Source: Ruminococcaceae bacterium UBA4871
GTDB lineage: Bacteria; Bacillota; Clostridia; Oscillospirales; Acutalibacteraceae
Assembly: GCA_002399445.1 (NCBI GenBank)
Contig: DHDR01000019.1
Coordinates: forward strand, 69,504 to 133,503
Reading direction: 5' to 3'
Length of the DNA: 64,000 bases
In this document: positions 23,347 to 32,433 of the stretch, one piece after another
How positions within the stretch are numbered: position 1 is the stretch's first letter
Layout: each line of letters starts with the position of its first letter
Notes under the pieces: generated by a model
The model's database searches: none
Told to the model about the DNA's origin: nothing
Seen by the model: only the letters and a program-made list of their open reading frames with translations
Translations under genes and position numbers: made by a program

Positions 23347-24426
23347 ATGAAGCAGTTTAATGTCGGTATTATCGGTGCAACTGGAATGGTTGGTCAGCGC
23401 TTTGCCACTTTGCTGGAACATCATCCATGGTTTCATGTGGCAGCGCTGGCAGCAAGCGCACGCTCTGCTGGAAAGACTTATGAAGAAGCGGTCGGCGATC
23501 ATTGGCTGATGAAAACACCGATGCCGGAATCCATGCGAAAGATGATTGTTTTCAATGCGGAAAAAGATGTTGAAAAGGTTACTTCCCTAGTCGATTTTGT
23601 TTTTTGCGCTGTCAATATGAAAAAAGAAGAAATCAAAAAGTTGGAAGAAACTTATGCCAAACATGAATGCCCTGTTCTTTCCAATAACAGTGCCAACCGC
23701 GGGGTACCCGATGTGCCGATGATTATTCCGGAAATCAATGCAGACCACGCAGCCGTTATTCCTTTCCAGCGTAAACGTTTGGGAACGAAACGCGGTTTTA
23801 TTGCGGTAAAATCAAACTGCTCCCTACAAAGTTATGTGCCGGCTATTACTCCTTTACTGGATTTGCATGTAACGAAGGCACTTGCGTGTACTTATCAGGC
23901 AATTTCCGGTGCCGGCAAAACTTTTGAAACTTTTCCGCAGATTTTGGATAATGTAATTCCTTTTATCGGTGGTGAAGAAGGAAAAAGCGAAAATGAACCC
24001 ATGAAGATTTGGGGGCATGTAGAAGATGGAAAAATTGTAAATGCAACAGAACCATGTATTACATCCCAATGTCTCCGCGTTCCTGTTTCAGATGGACACA
24101 CTGCGGCCGTTTTTGTTTCGTTTGAAAAGCCGGCCACGATGGAGGAAATTATCGAACGTTGGGAAACTTATAAAGGTATTCCGCAGGAACTGAACCTACC
24201 CAGTGCACCGAAACAGTTTCTTCATTACTTCCATGAAGAAGACCGTCCGCAGACTAAACTGGACCGCAATTTGGAAAATGGTATGGCAATTTCCATTGGT
24301 CGTCTGCGTCCGGATACACAATACACGATTAAATTTGTCTGCCTTTCCCACAATACTCTGCGCGGTGCTGCCGGCGGTGCAGTACTGATGGCCGAGCTAC
24401 TGGCTGCAAAAGGCTATTTGGACTAA
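23347..24426 (+). CDS. asd: Aspartate-semialdehyde dehydrogenase
   Basis: Asd reduces aspartyl phosphate to aspartate semialdehyde, the branch point to lysine/diaminopimelate, threonine and methionine. The 359-residue product has NADP-binding GATGMVGQRF at the N-terminus, catalytic Cys in KSNCSLQSY, the AISGAGKT loop and a RVPVSDGH segment. Its sequence style is that of the archaeal/fungal-type subgroup rather than the enterobacterial one. Of two nearby ATG codons, 23347 is in the correct frame and follows GAGGGGGC. It is the first gene of the lysine riboswitch operon; dapA starts 25 bases later. Confidence 0.96.
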   Translation: MKQFNVGIIGATGMVGQRFATLLEHHPWFHVAALAASARSAGKTYEEAVGDHWLMKTPMPESMRKMIVFNAEKDVEKVTSLVDFVFCAVNMKKEEIKKLEETYAKHECPVLSNNSANRGVPDVPMIIPEINADHAAVIPFQRKRLGTKRGFIAVKSNCSLQSYVPAITPLLDLHVTKALACTYQAISGAGKTFETFPQILDNVIPFIGGEEGKSENEPMKIWGHVEDGKIVNATEPCITSQCLRVPVSDGHTAAVFVSFEKPATMEEIIERWETYKGIPQELNLPSAPKQFLHYFHEEDRPQTKLDRNLENGMAISIGRLRPDTQYTIKFVCLSHNTLRGAAGGAVLMAELLAAKGYLD

Positions 24427-24451
24427 AATATATTTGGAGGCATCTCTTCTG

Positions 24452-25342
24452 ATGAAGAATCCAATTTTTACTGGTTCTGCGGTTGCGCTTGTCACACCGT
24501 TTTCCGCAGATGGAACTGTAAACTATGAAATGTTGGACCGTTTGCTGGATATGCACCTTGCAAATGAAACAGACGGTATGGTATTGTGTGCTACCAGCGG
24601 TGAATCCCCTGTATTAACTACAGATGAATATGAAAAAATTGTCCGGCATAGTGTTAAAAAAATTGCCGGCAGAATTCCAGTTATTGTTGCAGCTGGTAAT
24701 AACTGCACCGCACACGCATTGGAATTGTGTCAGATCGCTGAATCTGCCGGCGCAGATGCGCTGTTGGTGGTAACGCCGTATTACAATAAAACTTCTCAAA
24801 AGGGTTTGATAGCACATTATACTTATCTTGCCGATCATGTAAAAAAACCAATCATTATTTATAATGTTCCTTCTCGTACAGGAGTGAATGTTAAACCAGA
24901 AACTTATTCTATTTTGTCGAAGCATCCTAATATCAACGGCGTTAAAGAAGCAAACGGTGATATTTCCTCGGTTGCCCAAACAGTTTCGCTATGTGGGTCA
25001 AACTTCAATATATATTCTGGAAATGATGAACAGACATTGCCTATTTTATCACTTGGCGGTAAGGGTGTTATCTCTGTTTTTGCAAATTGCATGCCCAAGG
25101 AGATGCATGAATTGTGTGCCGCTTTTTTCCGCCATGATACGGAAAAAGCAGCGGCAATAGAAGCGAAATATTTTCAACTTATGAGTGCCCTATTTATGGA
25201 CGTTAACCCGATTCCAGTGAAAGAAGCATTGCGCATGATGGGCTATGATTGTGGAATCTGTCGTCTGCCTCTGGTGGAAATGGATGATTCAGCAAAGCAG
25301 AAACTTGCTTCTGTGTTAAAAACATATGGATTGATTCGGTAA
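24452..25342 (+). CDS. dapA: 4-hydroxy-tetrahydrodipicolinate synthase
   Basis: DapA condenses aspartate semialdehyde with pyruvate. The 296-residue TIM-barrel product has GSAVALVTPF at the start, the pyruvate-binding loop ATSGESPVL (where many relatives have GTTGES), the Tyr in VTPYYNKTSQKG, YNVPSRTG, and the Schiff-base Lys in NGVKEANGD. The ATG at 24452 is used because GGAGG lies 12-13 bases upstream and the N-terminus fits the family; the reading frame is open to a TTG at 24434. dapB follows 29 bases later. Confidence 0.97.
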   Translation: MKNPIFTGSAVALVTPFSADGTVNYEMLDRLLDMHLANETDGMVLCATSGESPVLTTDEYEKIVRHSVKKIAGRIPVIVAAGNNCTAHALELCQIAESAGADALLVVTPYYNKTSQKGLIAHYTYLADHVKKPIIIYNVPSRTGVNVKPETYSILSKHPNINGVKEANGDISSVAQTVSLCGSNFNIYSGNDEQTLPILSLGGKGVISVFANCMPKEMHELCAAFFRHDTEKAAAIEAKYFQLMSALFMDVNPIPVKEALRMMGYDCGICRLPLVEMDDSAKQKLASVLKTYGLIR

Positions 25343-25371
25343 TTCTTGTAAAAGAATGGGATGTGTAAGAA

Positions 25372-26121
25372 ATGATCAAAGTTCTTATCAGTGGCTGCAG
25401 CGGAAAAATGGGTCATGTAGTTGCACAGGAATTGGCAGCTCGCAGTGATGCAACCGTCTCGGCAGGTGTTGATCTTCAACCCAGTGCGTGCGATTTCCCT
25501 GTGTTTTCTTCCCCTGCTGAAGTAAATGTACCGGTTGATGTTGTAATTGATTTTTCCAGTCCTGCAGCTTTGTCTGCACTGCTTTCTTATGCAAAGAATG
25601 AGAAAAAGCCGTTGGTACTGTGCACAACGGGGTATAATGATAAACAGATCGATGCATTGAAAGCAGCAAGCAGAGAAGTTCCTATTTTCTATTCACGCAA
25701 TATGTCGCTTGGCATTAATCTGATGATTGAGCTTTGCAAAAAAGCGGCGCAGGTCTTAGGTACGGCCTTTGATGTGGAAGTGGTTGAAATGCATCATAAC
25801 CAAAAAGTGGATGCGCCCAGTGGAACCGCACTGATGATTGCGGATGCAATTTCAGATGCACGCGGTACGGAGATGCATTATACGTATGATCGGCACTCGC
25901 AGCGAAAAAAGAGAGAAACGAATGAAATCGGGATTCATTCCATTCGCGGCGGAACAATTGTGGGCGAACATGAAGTTTTATTTGCCGGACATGATGAAGT
26001 CCTTAAAGTTTCACATACTGCGCAGTCCAAAGAAGTATTTGCTACTGGTGCTGTAAATGCAGCTGTATTTCTGGCTGGAAAACCTGCTGGACTTTATGAT
26101 ATGTCAGATTTATTAAACTAA
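25372..26121 (+). CDS. dapB: 4-hydroxy-tetrahydrodipicolinate reductase
   Basis: DapB reduces the DapA product with NAD(P)H. The 249-residue product has the dinucleotide motif GCSGKMGHVV, the active-site stretch EMHHNQKVDAPSGTA with the catalytic His and Lys, and GEHEVLFAGHDE near the C-terminus. It is somewhat shorter than the enterobacterial enzyme (about 270) and matches Firmicute forms. Third gene in the riboswitch operon; the ACT-domain gene starts 18 bases later. Confidence 0.97.
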   Translation: MIKVLISGCSGKMGHVVAQELAARSDATVSAGVDLQPSACDFPVFSSPAEVNVPVDVVIDFSSPAALSALLSYAKNEKKPLVLCTTGYNDKQIDALKAASREVPIFYSRNMSLGINLMIELCKKAAQVLGTAFDVEVVEMHHNQKVDAPSGTALMIADAISDARGTEMHYTYDRHSQRKKRETNEIGIHSIRGGTIVGEHEVLFAGHDEVLKVSHTAQSKEVFATGAVNAAVFLAGKPAGLYDMSDLLN

Positions 26122-26139
26122 AAGGAGTGAAATGAAAAA

Positions 26140-26601
26140 ATGGCAGCGAATCATCTAAGAATTAATACCAATAGTGAGATTACATTGGTAACATTACAGC
26201 ACTGTCCATCGGACCCTGACTTTCTCGCAAATGTATTTGTAAATATTGCGGGACTTGGGGTTAATGTAGATATGATCTCACTGTCACCAAATCATGGCTC
26301 AAATGCAACCGTTTCTTTTACCATCAATGATGAAGACTTAGGCAAAATTTTGAAGTTTACTTCTGCATTGCAGGAAAAGTCGACGATTAAAACAATTGTG
26401 AGCAGCGGAAACTGTAAAATTAATGTTTATGATGAAAATATGGTCAATACCCCGGGAGTCGCTGCAAAAGTCTTTTCGGCAGCCTCCAGCGTAAATACCG
26501 ATATTCGGATTGTCACGACTTCAGATGTGGATATTTCGCTTTTGGTTACGGAAGCAGACTTTGAAACGACGTTAGAGGCCATACAGAAAGTAATTTTTTG
26601 A
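26140..26601 (+). CDS. Stand-alone ACT-domain protein resembling the aspartokinase regulatory region
   Basis: A 153-residue protein made of two ACT domains (about 12-75 and 85-150) with no catalytic part. ITLVTLQHCPSDPDFLANVFVNIAGLGVNVDMISLS and the second GVAAKVFSAASSVNTDIRIVTTSDVDISLLV (both given as landmarks; they resemble the tandem ACT tail of aspartate kinases). Bacillus aspartokinase II is known to make a separate beta subunit equal to such a tail, so a regulatory role in aspartate-family amino acid synthesis is a reasonable inference. AAAGGAGTG precedes the ATG. It is the last gene of the lysine riboswitch operon. Confidence 0.85.
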   Translation: MAANHLRINTNSEITLVTLQHCPSDPDFLANVFVNIAGLGVNVDMISLSPNHGSNATVSFTINDEDLGKILKFTSALQEKSTIKTIVSSGNCKINVYDENMVNTPGVAAKVFSAASSVNTDIRIVTTSDVDISLLVTEADFETTLEAIQKVIF

Positions 26602-26631
26602 ACAATCAATTAGTAGTCCTTTAAACAGATG

Positions 26632-26688
26632 CACCCTATTTGTTTTAACAAGCATTGTATCACTTGTTCAAACAAATAGGGTGTTTTT
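26632..26688 (+). terminator. Long intrinsic terminator of the asd operon
   Basis: CACCCTATTTGTTT (26632-26645) pairs exactly with AAACAAATAGGGTG; an inner AACAAG/CTTGTT stem extends the hairpin, and TTTTT follows at 26684-26688. Confidence 0.93.
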
Positions 26689-26731
26689 ACATCCATAAAA
26701 ATTATAGAATGTAGAATAAAGATCAGTACAT

Positions 26732-27139
26732 CTATTTCTTTTTTTTACAGCATTTCAGTCGATCCTTTAAATAACGAATCCTGCGTTCATGAATCCGGAT
26801 TGCATTCAGTGCCCGTTCTAATGTATCCGGTTCTTCACTCTCTTCTTCTTTTGCTTTTTTATAAAAAGCCTTTATTTTTTCTAAACGACCAGTAAATTCT
26901 TCTAATTCAATCTGCAGGGGAATTTCTTCTCCAAGTGTATCGCCATACACAGCAATCATGGTGCTTTTTGCTTCCTCGAAAGAAATAGTATCATTATCCA
27001 TTAAAGCAAGCGCATGAATTGCTTTTAATAAAAGACGTTCAGCCGGTTCCCCTACCTGAAGTCCCTTCATGACTTCATCTTTTAGCTGATTTGCTTCATC
27101 CAGTTCTGCTTTTCGTTTGGATGTGTTTTCCTCTGCCAT
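26732..27139 (-). CDS. Helical protein of unknown function
   Basis: A 135-residue, highly charged protein predicted to be mainly alpha-helical, with heptad-like stretches near both ends and a C-terminal basic cluster ending CCKKKK. No family recognised. A central hydrophobic patch (LLLKAIHALALM) could form a small helical bundle. An in-frame ATG at 27160 overlaps the stop of the upstream glycosyltransferase gene (TAATG) and may allow coupled translation, but the ATG at 27139 has the better ribosome binding site (GAAGG, 8-base spacing). It is probably cotranscribed with the glycosyltransferase gene. Confidence 0.75.
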   Translation of the reverse strand: MAEENTSKRKAELDEANQLKDEVMKGLQVGEPAERLLLKAIHALALMDNDTISFEEAKSTMIAVYGDTLGEEIPLQIELEEFTGRLEKIKAFYKKAKEEESEEPDTLERALNAIRIHERRIRYLKDRLKCCKKKK

Positions 27140-27159
27140 TTTAAGGACCTTCTTATCCA

Positions 27160-28383
27160 TTAGAGATTTAAAAGAGCTTTTGCGAACTTTTCATGATTTT
27201 TTTTATCATGGAAAGAATTAAACCACAACTGACGTGCATTTGAACTCAGGCTGGCCCGTTGTGTGGTACTTGCAGCATAATGTTGGCAAAGGACTTCTGC
27301 AATCTCCTGTGGACTAGGATTGGCAGAGAACAAATAGCCAGTCCCGCTGTTAACCATTTCCGGAATGCCTCCCACTGCAGTTGCTGCAACTGGAATACCA
27401 TAAGAATAAGCTTCCATGATAGAAACCGGAAGCCCTTCTGTTTGGGAAGCAGTTAAAAACAAATCCACATGATGCTGCTGATAATAGCGAACTACATCTT
27501 CGTTTGGAATTGCCCCCGGCATTTCCCATTGAATATTTTTCTTCCCATCAAGCAGACTGTGGCAAAGTGTTTTTACTTTCTCAAGAGATTCTCCGCCACC
27601 AGCATGATACCAATGAACCGGAAATTCCAACCGACTAATTGCCTGTACAAGCAGCTCGACCCGCTTGAGTGGAATCACATTGGAACAAGAAAAAAGCTGC
27701 ATGGGAACATTCTGTTCTTTTGGAGGATTGAGTCCGTGATCTGGCACGCCTAAGTAATACACTTTGTAAGCTTCCTTATTATGTGTTGCAAAGTGATTTA
27801 AATAATATTTTCTACCTGTTCTTGAAATAAAACCAATTAAGTCAATATAGGAGTCCATAAAGGATTTGAACAACTGACCGCAGGGTTGACGCTCATTATA
27901 AAGATCATACCCATGAGCACGAGTGGCAATTTTCATCTCAGGATGTTTCTGCTTCTCCAGTACGAATGCCATTGTTCCGGTGCTATACCAAAAAGAATAA
28001 TATACAGTATTCGAGATGTCGGAAAAGCATCCTTCTTTTTCAAGCCAGCAGCGCAAAGTTTCCGCATTGAAAAGGAAATTTCGCACTTCAGCTTTCAATT
28101 TATCTTTTGGACAGTCAGGATGACTCATATTGATTTCATCCCTATATATTTTTTGGGATGAGTAACGAAAATAAGAAAGTAGCTTTTTCATTTTACTGGG
28201 AGTAAGATTCAAATGACTTGCAGCAATACCATATGGTGGAACATATTCTTGTTTATTTTGCCTGTCCTGAGAGTAGAGATGAATTTTGAAATACTGGTGG
28301 GTTACCGCCAGCTCTGGCAGAATAAACGGCAGTTCACCGCGTGTATATGGATAGTGATCTGTAATCACGCATAAGTTTTTCAT
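27160..28383 (-). CDS. Glycosyltransferase, GT4-like (GT-B fold)
   Basis: A 407-residue glycosyltransferase of the GT-B type. The C-terminal half has the nucleotide-sugar binding elements: SCSNVIPLKRVELLVQAISRL, ASQTEGLPVSIMEAYSYGIPVAATAVGGIPEMV and GYLFSANPSPQEIAEVL (landmarks across about residues 230-370), including the E-x7-E pattern. The N-terminal acceptor domain is not diagnostic. Acceptor and sugar are unknown; likely a cell-surface polysaccharide or glycolipid. The ATG at 28383 follows GAAAGGCG; an ATG at 28404 is in frame without a site. No other polysaccharide genes are adjacent, so its pathway is not given by context. Confidence 0.88.
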   Translation of the reverse strand: MKNLCVITDHYPYTRGELPFILPELAVTHQYFKIHLYSQDRQNKQEYVPPYGIAASHLNLTPSKMKKLLSYFRYSSQKIYRDEINMSHPDCPKDKLKAEVRNFLFNAETLRCWLEKEGCFSDISNTVYYSFWYSTGTMAFVLEKQKHPEMKIATRAHGYDLYNERQPCGQLFKSFMDSYIDLIGFISRTGRKYYLNHFATHNKEAYKVYYLGVPDHGLNPPKEQNVPMQLFSCSNVIPLKRVELLVQAISRLEFPVHWYHAGGGESLEKVKTLCHSLLDGKKNIQWEMPGAIPNEDVVRYYQQHHVDLFLTASQTEGLPVSIMEAYSYGIPVAATAVGGIPEMVNSGTGYLFSANPSPQEIAEVLCQHYAASTTQRASLSSNARQLWFNSFHDKKNHEKFAKALLNL

Positions 28384-28435
28384 AACAGTCGCCTTTCTGT
28401 ACATGCAGTCGGCTTTTTACAGGAATTAATACGTA

Positions 28436-30190
28436 TTAATTTTCACGGGATTTGACAAATTCTGCATCAGGCTTTACATAAAGTGTTTTCTGATTTACAT
28501 AAATTACCATACCGGGTTTTGCACCCTGAGGTTTATTGACATAACGAACCAGTGTATAATCCACCGGTACTTGAGCGGAGCCTTTTCCACGGCTGTGAAA
28601 AGCGGCTAAACCGGCCGCTTCTGCAATTGCTGTCTCTGTAGGATGCCTGCCATTGGTGACTAAAATCACATGTGAACCGGGAATTTTCTGTGTATGAAGC
28701 CACACATCATTTTTGCGTGCCTGTCTGAGAGTTAACTGGTCGTTCTGACGGTTGTTTCGACCAACCAGCACCTGAAAACCATCGCTGGTCTGAAACTGAA
28801 GAGGTTTTCTAACTTGTTCCTTCTGCCTTTTCCCTTTTTTGCGCCGGATATAACCTTCTTCTGCTAATTCAGCACGAATTTCCTGTAAATCACGTTCTGT
28901 TTCCGCACGGGAAAGTTCCTCTGCAACAGAATCCAAATAGGCAAGTTCTTTTTCTGCGACTGCAATTTGAATCGTCAGCATTTCCTGTGCGGTATGTGCT
29001 TTTCGGTAAGCTTTATAGTATTTTTGGGCATTCTGACTTGGTGATAGAGCAGGATCCACCCGAATCGTCCGCAAAGGCTGATTCCGTTCATAAAAGTTTT
29101 CTAACTGAATGCTTTTACAACCTTTAGGAATCCTATATAAGTTTGCATTTAGCAGGTCTCCACAAATTCGCAGTTCTTCCCGCTTAGCACAATTTTTCAA
29201 CTCAATGCGCTGATTGTTTATTTTCCTGCTTAAACGTTCAGAAGCAGTGGCCAAAATTCTGGACAAGTCCTGACTCTTTACGCGCATCCGCTCAATCCGA
29301 TCGCGCTCTCCATAAAAAGCATCCAGAAGTTCGGAAAAACTTTTCTGGCAGATATTTTTTGCCGCTGAACCATACTGCCGAATCGGTATAAAAGAAAAAT
29401 CAAGCGGTTTCACTTGTCCGACAGCCATATTAGGTGTACCGGAAACATTTTCAACCGTTTGTTTGAGTCGAGACAACACTTCCAAACAGACTTGATTTTG
29501 CTTATCTGTCATAGAATGATTAAAAACATCCTGTCCATTTCCAACTTGAAACTGTATTTCTCGGCATACAATAGGAGAAATCCCCTGCAAAGTACGCAGC
29601 AGTGCTTTTTGAAGTTCCATATCAGCCGAAATCATTTGAATCTTTTCCAGAATTTCATGAGGCTGTACCTCCAACAAACAAAGTTTATCCTGCGGTGGCG
29701 GCAAGCGATAAGCCAATCCTGGAAGTACCAAGCGTTCTGAACTCATTTCTGCATTGACACGTTTTAACGCATCGATAATTTTTCCATTTCCATCAATAAA
29801 GATAACATTACTGTACCGTCCCATAATTTCCACTGCCAGCGTTAAGCGGACGGTATCTCCTAACTCATCAGTACCGTCAAAGTCCAACAGCAAAACACGT
29901 TCCAAACCAGGCTGACGAATTTGAACGAGACGTGCACCAATAAGGCGCTTCCGCAGGAGCATGCAAAACATTGGCGGATATTTTGGATTTTCCGGTGTGC
30001 TATTTACCAAATGAATACGAGCGCTATTTGCACGTGCAGAAAGGAGAAGCTTTTGTGTTCCCTCCCTGCTTCGTAAAAAGAGAAATAATTCATCATGATT
30101 CGGTTGATAAATTTTATCAACTCTGTTTCCCAATGCTACGATTTCTATTTCGTGTTTTAAATGTCTTAGGAAAGCACCATCGAGTGCCAT
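28436..30190 (-). CDS. rqcH: Ribosome quality control factor RqcH (NFACT family)
   Basis: RqcH binds stalled 50S-peptidyl-tRNA complexes and recruits tRNA-Ala to add C-terminal alanine tails that mark the peptide for degradation. The 584-residue product has NFACT-N (starting MALDGAFLRHLKHEIE, with LAVEIMGRYSNVIFID), helix-hairpin-helix and coiled-coil regions (about 290-440), and the C-terminal NFACT-R domain with DVWLHTQKIPGSHVIL. Homologues were earlier called fibronectin-binding proteins. AGGAGG precedes the ATG. ClpX, Lon and trmK genes are elsewhere in the window. Confidence 0.94.
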   Translation of the reverse strand: MALDGAFLRHLKHEIEIVALGNRVDKIYQPNHDELFLFLRSREGTQKLLLSARANSARIHLVNSTPENPKYPPMFCMLLRKRLIGARLVQIRQPGLERVLLLDFDGTDELGDTVRLTLAVEIMGRYSNVIFIDGNGKIIDALKRVNAEMSSERLVLPGLAYRLPPPQDKLCLLEVQPHEILEKIQMISADMELQKALLRTLQGISPIVCREIQFQVGNGQDVFNHSMTDKQNQVCLEVLSRLKQTVENVSGTPNMAVGQVKPLDFSFIPIRQYGSAAKNICQKSFSELLDAFYGERDRIERMRVKSQDLSRILATASERLSRKINNQRIELKNCAKREELRICGDLLNANLYRIPKGCKSIQLENFYERNQPLRTIRVDPALSPSQNAQKYYKAYRKAHTAQEMLTIQIAVAEKELAYLDSVAEELSRAETERDLQEIRAELAEEGYIRRKKGKRQKEQVRKPLQFQTSDGFQVLVGRNNRQNDQLTLRQARKNDVWLHTQKIPGSHVILVTNGRHPTETAIAEAAGLAAFHSRGKGSAQVPVDYTLVRYVNKPQGAKPGMVIYVNQKTLYVKPDAEFVKSREN

Positions 30191-30229
30191 GCTTTTCCTC
30201 CTTTATTAACCAATATTCCAAAGAAAAAA

Positions 30230-30994
30230 TCAAATGACATGAGCCGGATTATGCATAGCCACACTTTTCATACAGTTCAACTGTGGAAACCTCTTTGAAA
30301 TTCGGCTCATTAATGGTTGCATGACAATATCTTCTGTAGAAAAATGGCCTGCATCCACTAGTGTAAGATGTAACGTTTCCGCATCAATCAGTAAATTGTG
30401 TTTGCTTTCTCCGGTTACAAATCCTTCGCATCCTTTGTTGACAGCATTGTAAAGCAGGTCAGCCCCACCGCCGCTGCATAATCCAACCGTATGAATTTTA
30501 CGCTGACCATCTGTATAGCGCAGGCCGTCGCAGCCAAGTTGCCGCTTGACTTGCTGAGCAAATTCCAGTGGTGTCCGGTCTTGTATTAACTCGCCCATCA
30601 GTGCTTCCGGCAGGCCCGGCGCATATTCGGAAAGAACGTGTATATTTGAAAGCTGCAACCGCTCGGCAAGTACTGCATTAACACCGCCGGCGGCCATGTC
30701 CAGATTTGTATGTGCACAAATGGCGTCAATTCCATACTGTGCAAGCAAATAAGGTGCGGAGCCTTTTTTTAACTGTTTTAGCGGGTTAAAAATAACCGGA
30801 TGATGACTAATAATCAATTGTGCTTCTAGTGTTTTGGCTTCTTGAACAACAGCAGGAGTGATATCTAATGCAAACAGTACTGTCTTTACAGGAGTATTGG
30901 GGCTACCAACCAACAACCCAGGATTGTCAAAACTCATAGCACTGCTGAATGGAGCAAATGAATCAATAAAATTGTAAATTTCCCCTGTTATCAT
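30230..30994 (-). CDS. Nif3-like dinuclear metal-centre protein
   Basis: A 254-residue member of the Nif3/YqfO family (GTP cyclohydrolase I type 2/NIF3), a hexameric protein with a two-metal site of unknown physiological role. Metal-binding motifs are present: SHHPVIF, CAHTNLDMAAGGVN, and late VTGESKHN and DAGHFSTE. DNPGLLVG near the N-terminus is typical. It lacks the PII-like insert found in longer relatives. The ATG at 30994 follows GAGGA and overlaps the trmK stop (ATGA), the usual clostridial pairing. Confidence 0.93.
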   Translation of the reverse strand: MITGEIYNFIDSFAPFSSAMSFDNPGLLVGSPNTPVKTVLFALDITPAVVQEAKTLEAQLIISHHPVIFNPLKQLKKGSAPYLLAQYGIDAICAHTNLDMAAGGVNAVLAERLQLSNIHVLSEYAPGLPEALMGELIQDRTPLEFAQQVKRQLGCDGLRYTDGQRKIHTVGLCSGGGADLLYNAVNKGCEGFVTGESKHNLLIDAETLHLTLVDAGHFSTEDIVMQPLMSRISKRFPQLNCMKSVAMHNPAHVI

Positions 30995-31701
30995 TTTGAG
31001 TCCTCTTTTGCAGTTAAATCTAGAATTTTTTGAATTTTCTCCAGTGCTTGATGCAGAGTTTCGATGTCTGTATCTTTTCCAGAGTGAAGCCGCCCAACCA
31101 GACAATGGCTGAGATAATTTTCCTGACGTTTCAGGTATTCTCGTTCCGCTTCATTTTTCCCGCTGAGTCCCCCCACATAGATACTGCTCACGTTAAAGCT
31201 AACTTTCTTCGGATTATATCTATACAGCATAACTGTATAAACACGGTGCTCATCAAAAATTGCTTTTTCCTGAAGTAACTCAAATCCGTGTTTTAATAAT
31301 ACACAGCGCAATCGTGAAGGCTTCGTCATCGGCTGTAAAATCAAATGTTTTTGCGGATTATAAAGCCAAGGCGTTTCTGTAACAATTCGGGCAATCAAAT
31401 CACCGCCCATACCGGCAATAATAATATCATCCGCTTCGTCTGATTCCACAGCTGACAGACCATTTGACAAACGGGTAGAAATCATCTGCTGATAACCACA
31501 GTGCGCAATGTTTTCCTTAGCAATAGCAAGCGGGTTTTCTCTGACATCACAGGCCAAAGCTGATACAACTATTCCATGGCGTACTAACCAGATCGGTAAA
31601 TATGCATGATCCGTTCCGACGTCACAAATCTTAGCATGATAACGCACAAATGATGCACAGAGTCTTAAGCGGTTTCCAAGATTTCTATGTTTTCTATTCA
31701 T
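30991..31701 (-). CDS. trmK: tRNA (adenine-22-N1)-methyltransferase TrmK
   Basis: TrmK methylates N1 of adenine-22 in tRNAs of Gram-positive bacteria. The 236-residue product has SAM motif I as AKICDVGTDHAYLPI, IIAGMGGDLIARI at motif IV, and LQPMTKP at motif V, all close to the YqfN/TrmK family. The ribosome binding site is weak (GGAG about 14 bases before the ATG). It overlaps the Nif3-like gene by 4 bases. Confidence 0.94.
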   Translation of the reverse strand: MNRKHRNLGNRLRLCASFVRYHAKICDVGTDHAYLPIWLVRHGIVVSALACDVRENPLAIAKENIAHCGYQQMISTRLSNGLSAVESDEADDIIIAGMGGDLIARIVTETPWLYNPQKHLILQPMTKPSRLRCVLLKHGFELLQEKAIFDEHRVYTVMLYRYNPKKVSFNVSSIYVGGLSGKNEAEREYLKRQENYLSHCLVGRLHSGKDTDIETLHQALEKIQKILDLTAKEDSK

Positions 31702-31777
31702 AGCAATATTCTATACTCCAAAAAGGGAACCGTCCGGCAAGCAAAGAAACGGCATCACCGGACGGCAGAAATCTTAC

Positions 31778-31993
31778 TTATTCCTGTTTTGGTGGCTGCT
31801 GAGCCAGATGCTGATTTAAAACATCTACTAGTTCCTGCACATCTATGCCATGGACGGCGCAAGCTTGAGCCAGCGTTTCTCCAAGAGCAGCGGGACATTC
31901 AAAGCAATACATCCCCATTTGAATGAATAATGGCGCAGTTGAATTATCAGCCTTTAAAATATCACCAATTACAGAATCTTTTGTAACAGTCAT
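31778..31993 (-). CDS. DUF1858 domain protein
   Basis: A 71-residue protein consisting of a DUF1858 domain: VTKDSVIGDILKADNSTAPLF, then MGMYCFECPAA with two cysteines three apart, then a helical HGIDVQELVDVLNQHL. The family is often named for hybrid-cluster-associated disulfide proteins; the function is not established, but a redox or metal role is suggested by the Cys pair. The start at 31993 is supported by AAAGGAGG; a longer frame to 32041 lacks one. Confidence 0.88.
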   Translation of the reverse strand: MTVTKDSVIGDILKADNSTAPLFIQMGMYCFECPAALGETLAQACAVHGIDVQELVDVLNQHLAQQPPKQE

Positions 31994-32058
31994 TCTGTTA
32001 TGGCCTCCTTTAAAAGTTTTAGACAATGTTCTCAGGGGCAATTAACATGAACTAAGCC

Positions 32059-32334
32059 TCATTCTTCCTTTATTTTTGCAAAACATTCGCTGCAATAAAC
32101 AGGGCGGTCTTCCCGAGGCTTAAAAGGAACTTTCGTTTCTTTTCCACATTTTGCACAAACGGCTGTGTACATCTCCCGTTCCTGCCGATTCACGTTTTTT
32201 AGCTTTTCGCGGCATGCTTTACAGCGCCGCGGTTCATGAATAAATCCTTTTGCTGCATAAAATTCCTGTTCTCCAGCAGTGAAAACAAATTCAGCACCGC
32301 ATTCTTTGCATATAAGAGTTTTATCTTGATACAT
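32059..32334 (-). CDS. Small zinc-ribbon protein
   Basis: A 91-residue protein with two probable zinc ribbons: CKECGAEFVFTAGEQEFY with CKAC, then CAKCGKETKVPF with CSEC. The first ribbon resembles the probable zinc-ribbon domain in many short Firmicute proteins; a nucleic-acid binding role is likely but not shown. GAGGT precedes the ATG. It stands between the DUF1858 gene and the SigH-like gene without close overlap. Confidence 0.85.
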   Translation of the reverse strand: MYQDKTLICKECGAEFVFTAGEQEFYAAKGFIHEPRRCKACREKLKNVNRQEREMYTAVCAKCGKETKVPFKPREDRPVYCSECFAKIKEE

Positions 32335-32433
32335 ATGTATTTACCTCACTTAGATGAGAAAGGCTAATTTTTTACCTTTCAGCAGTTAGTAACTGTTGCT
32401 CCTGCAAAGTGATGCAGGGAATGAAAAAAGTTT

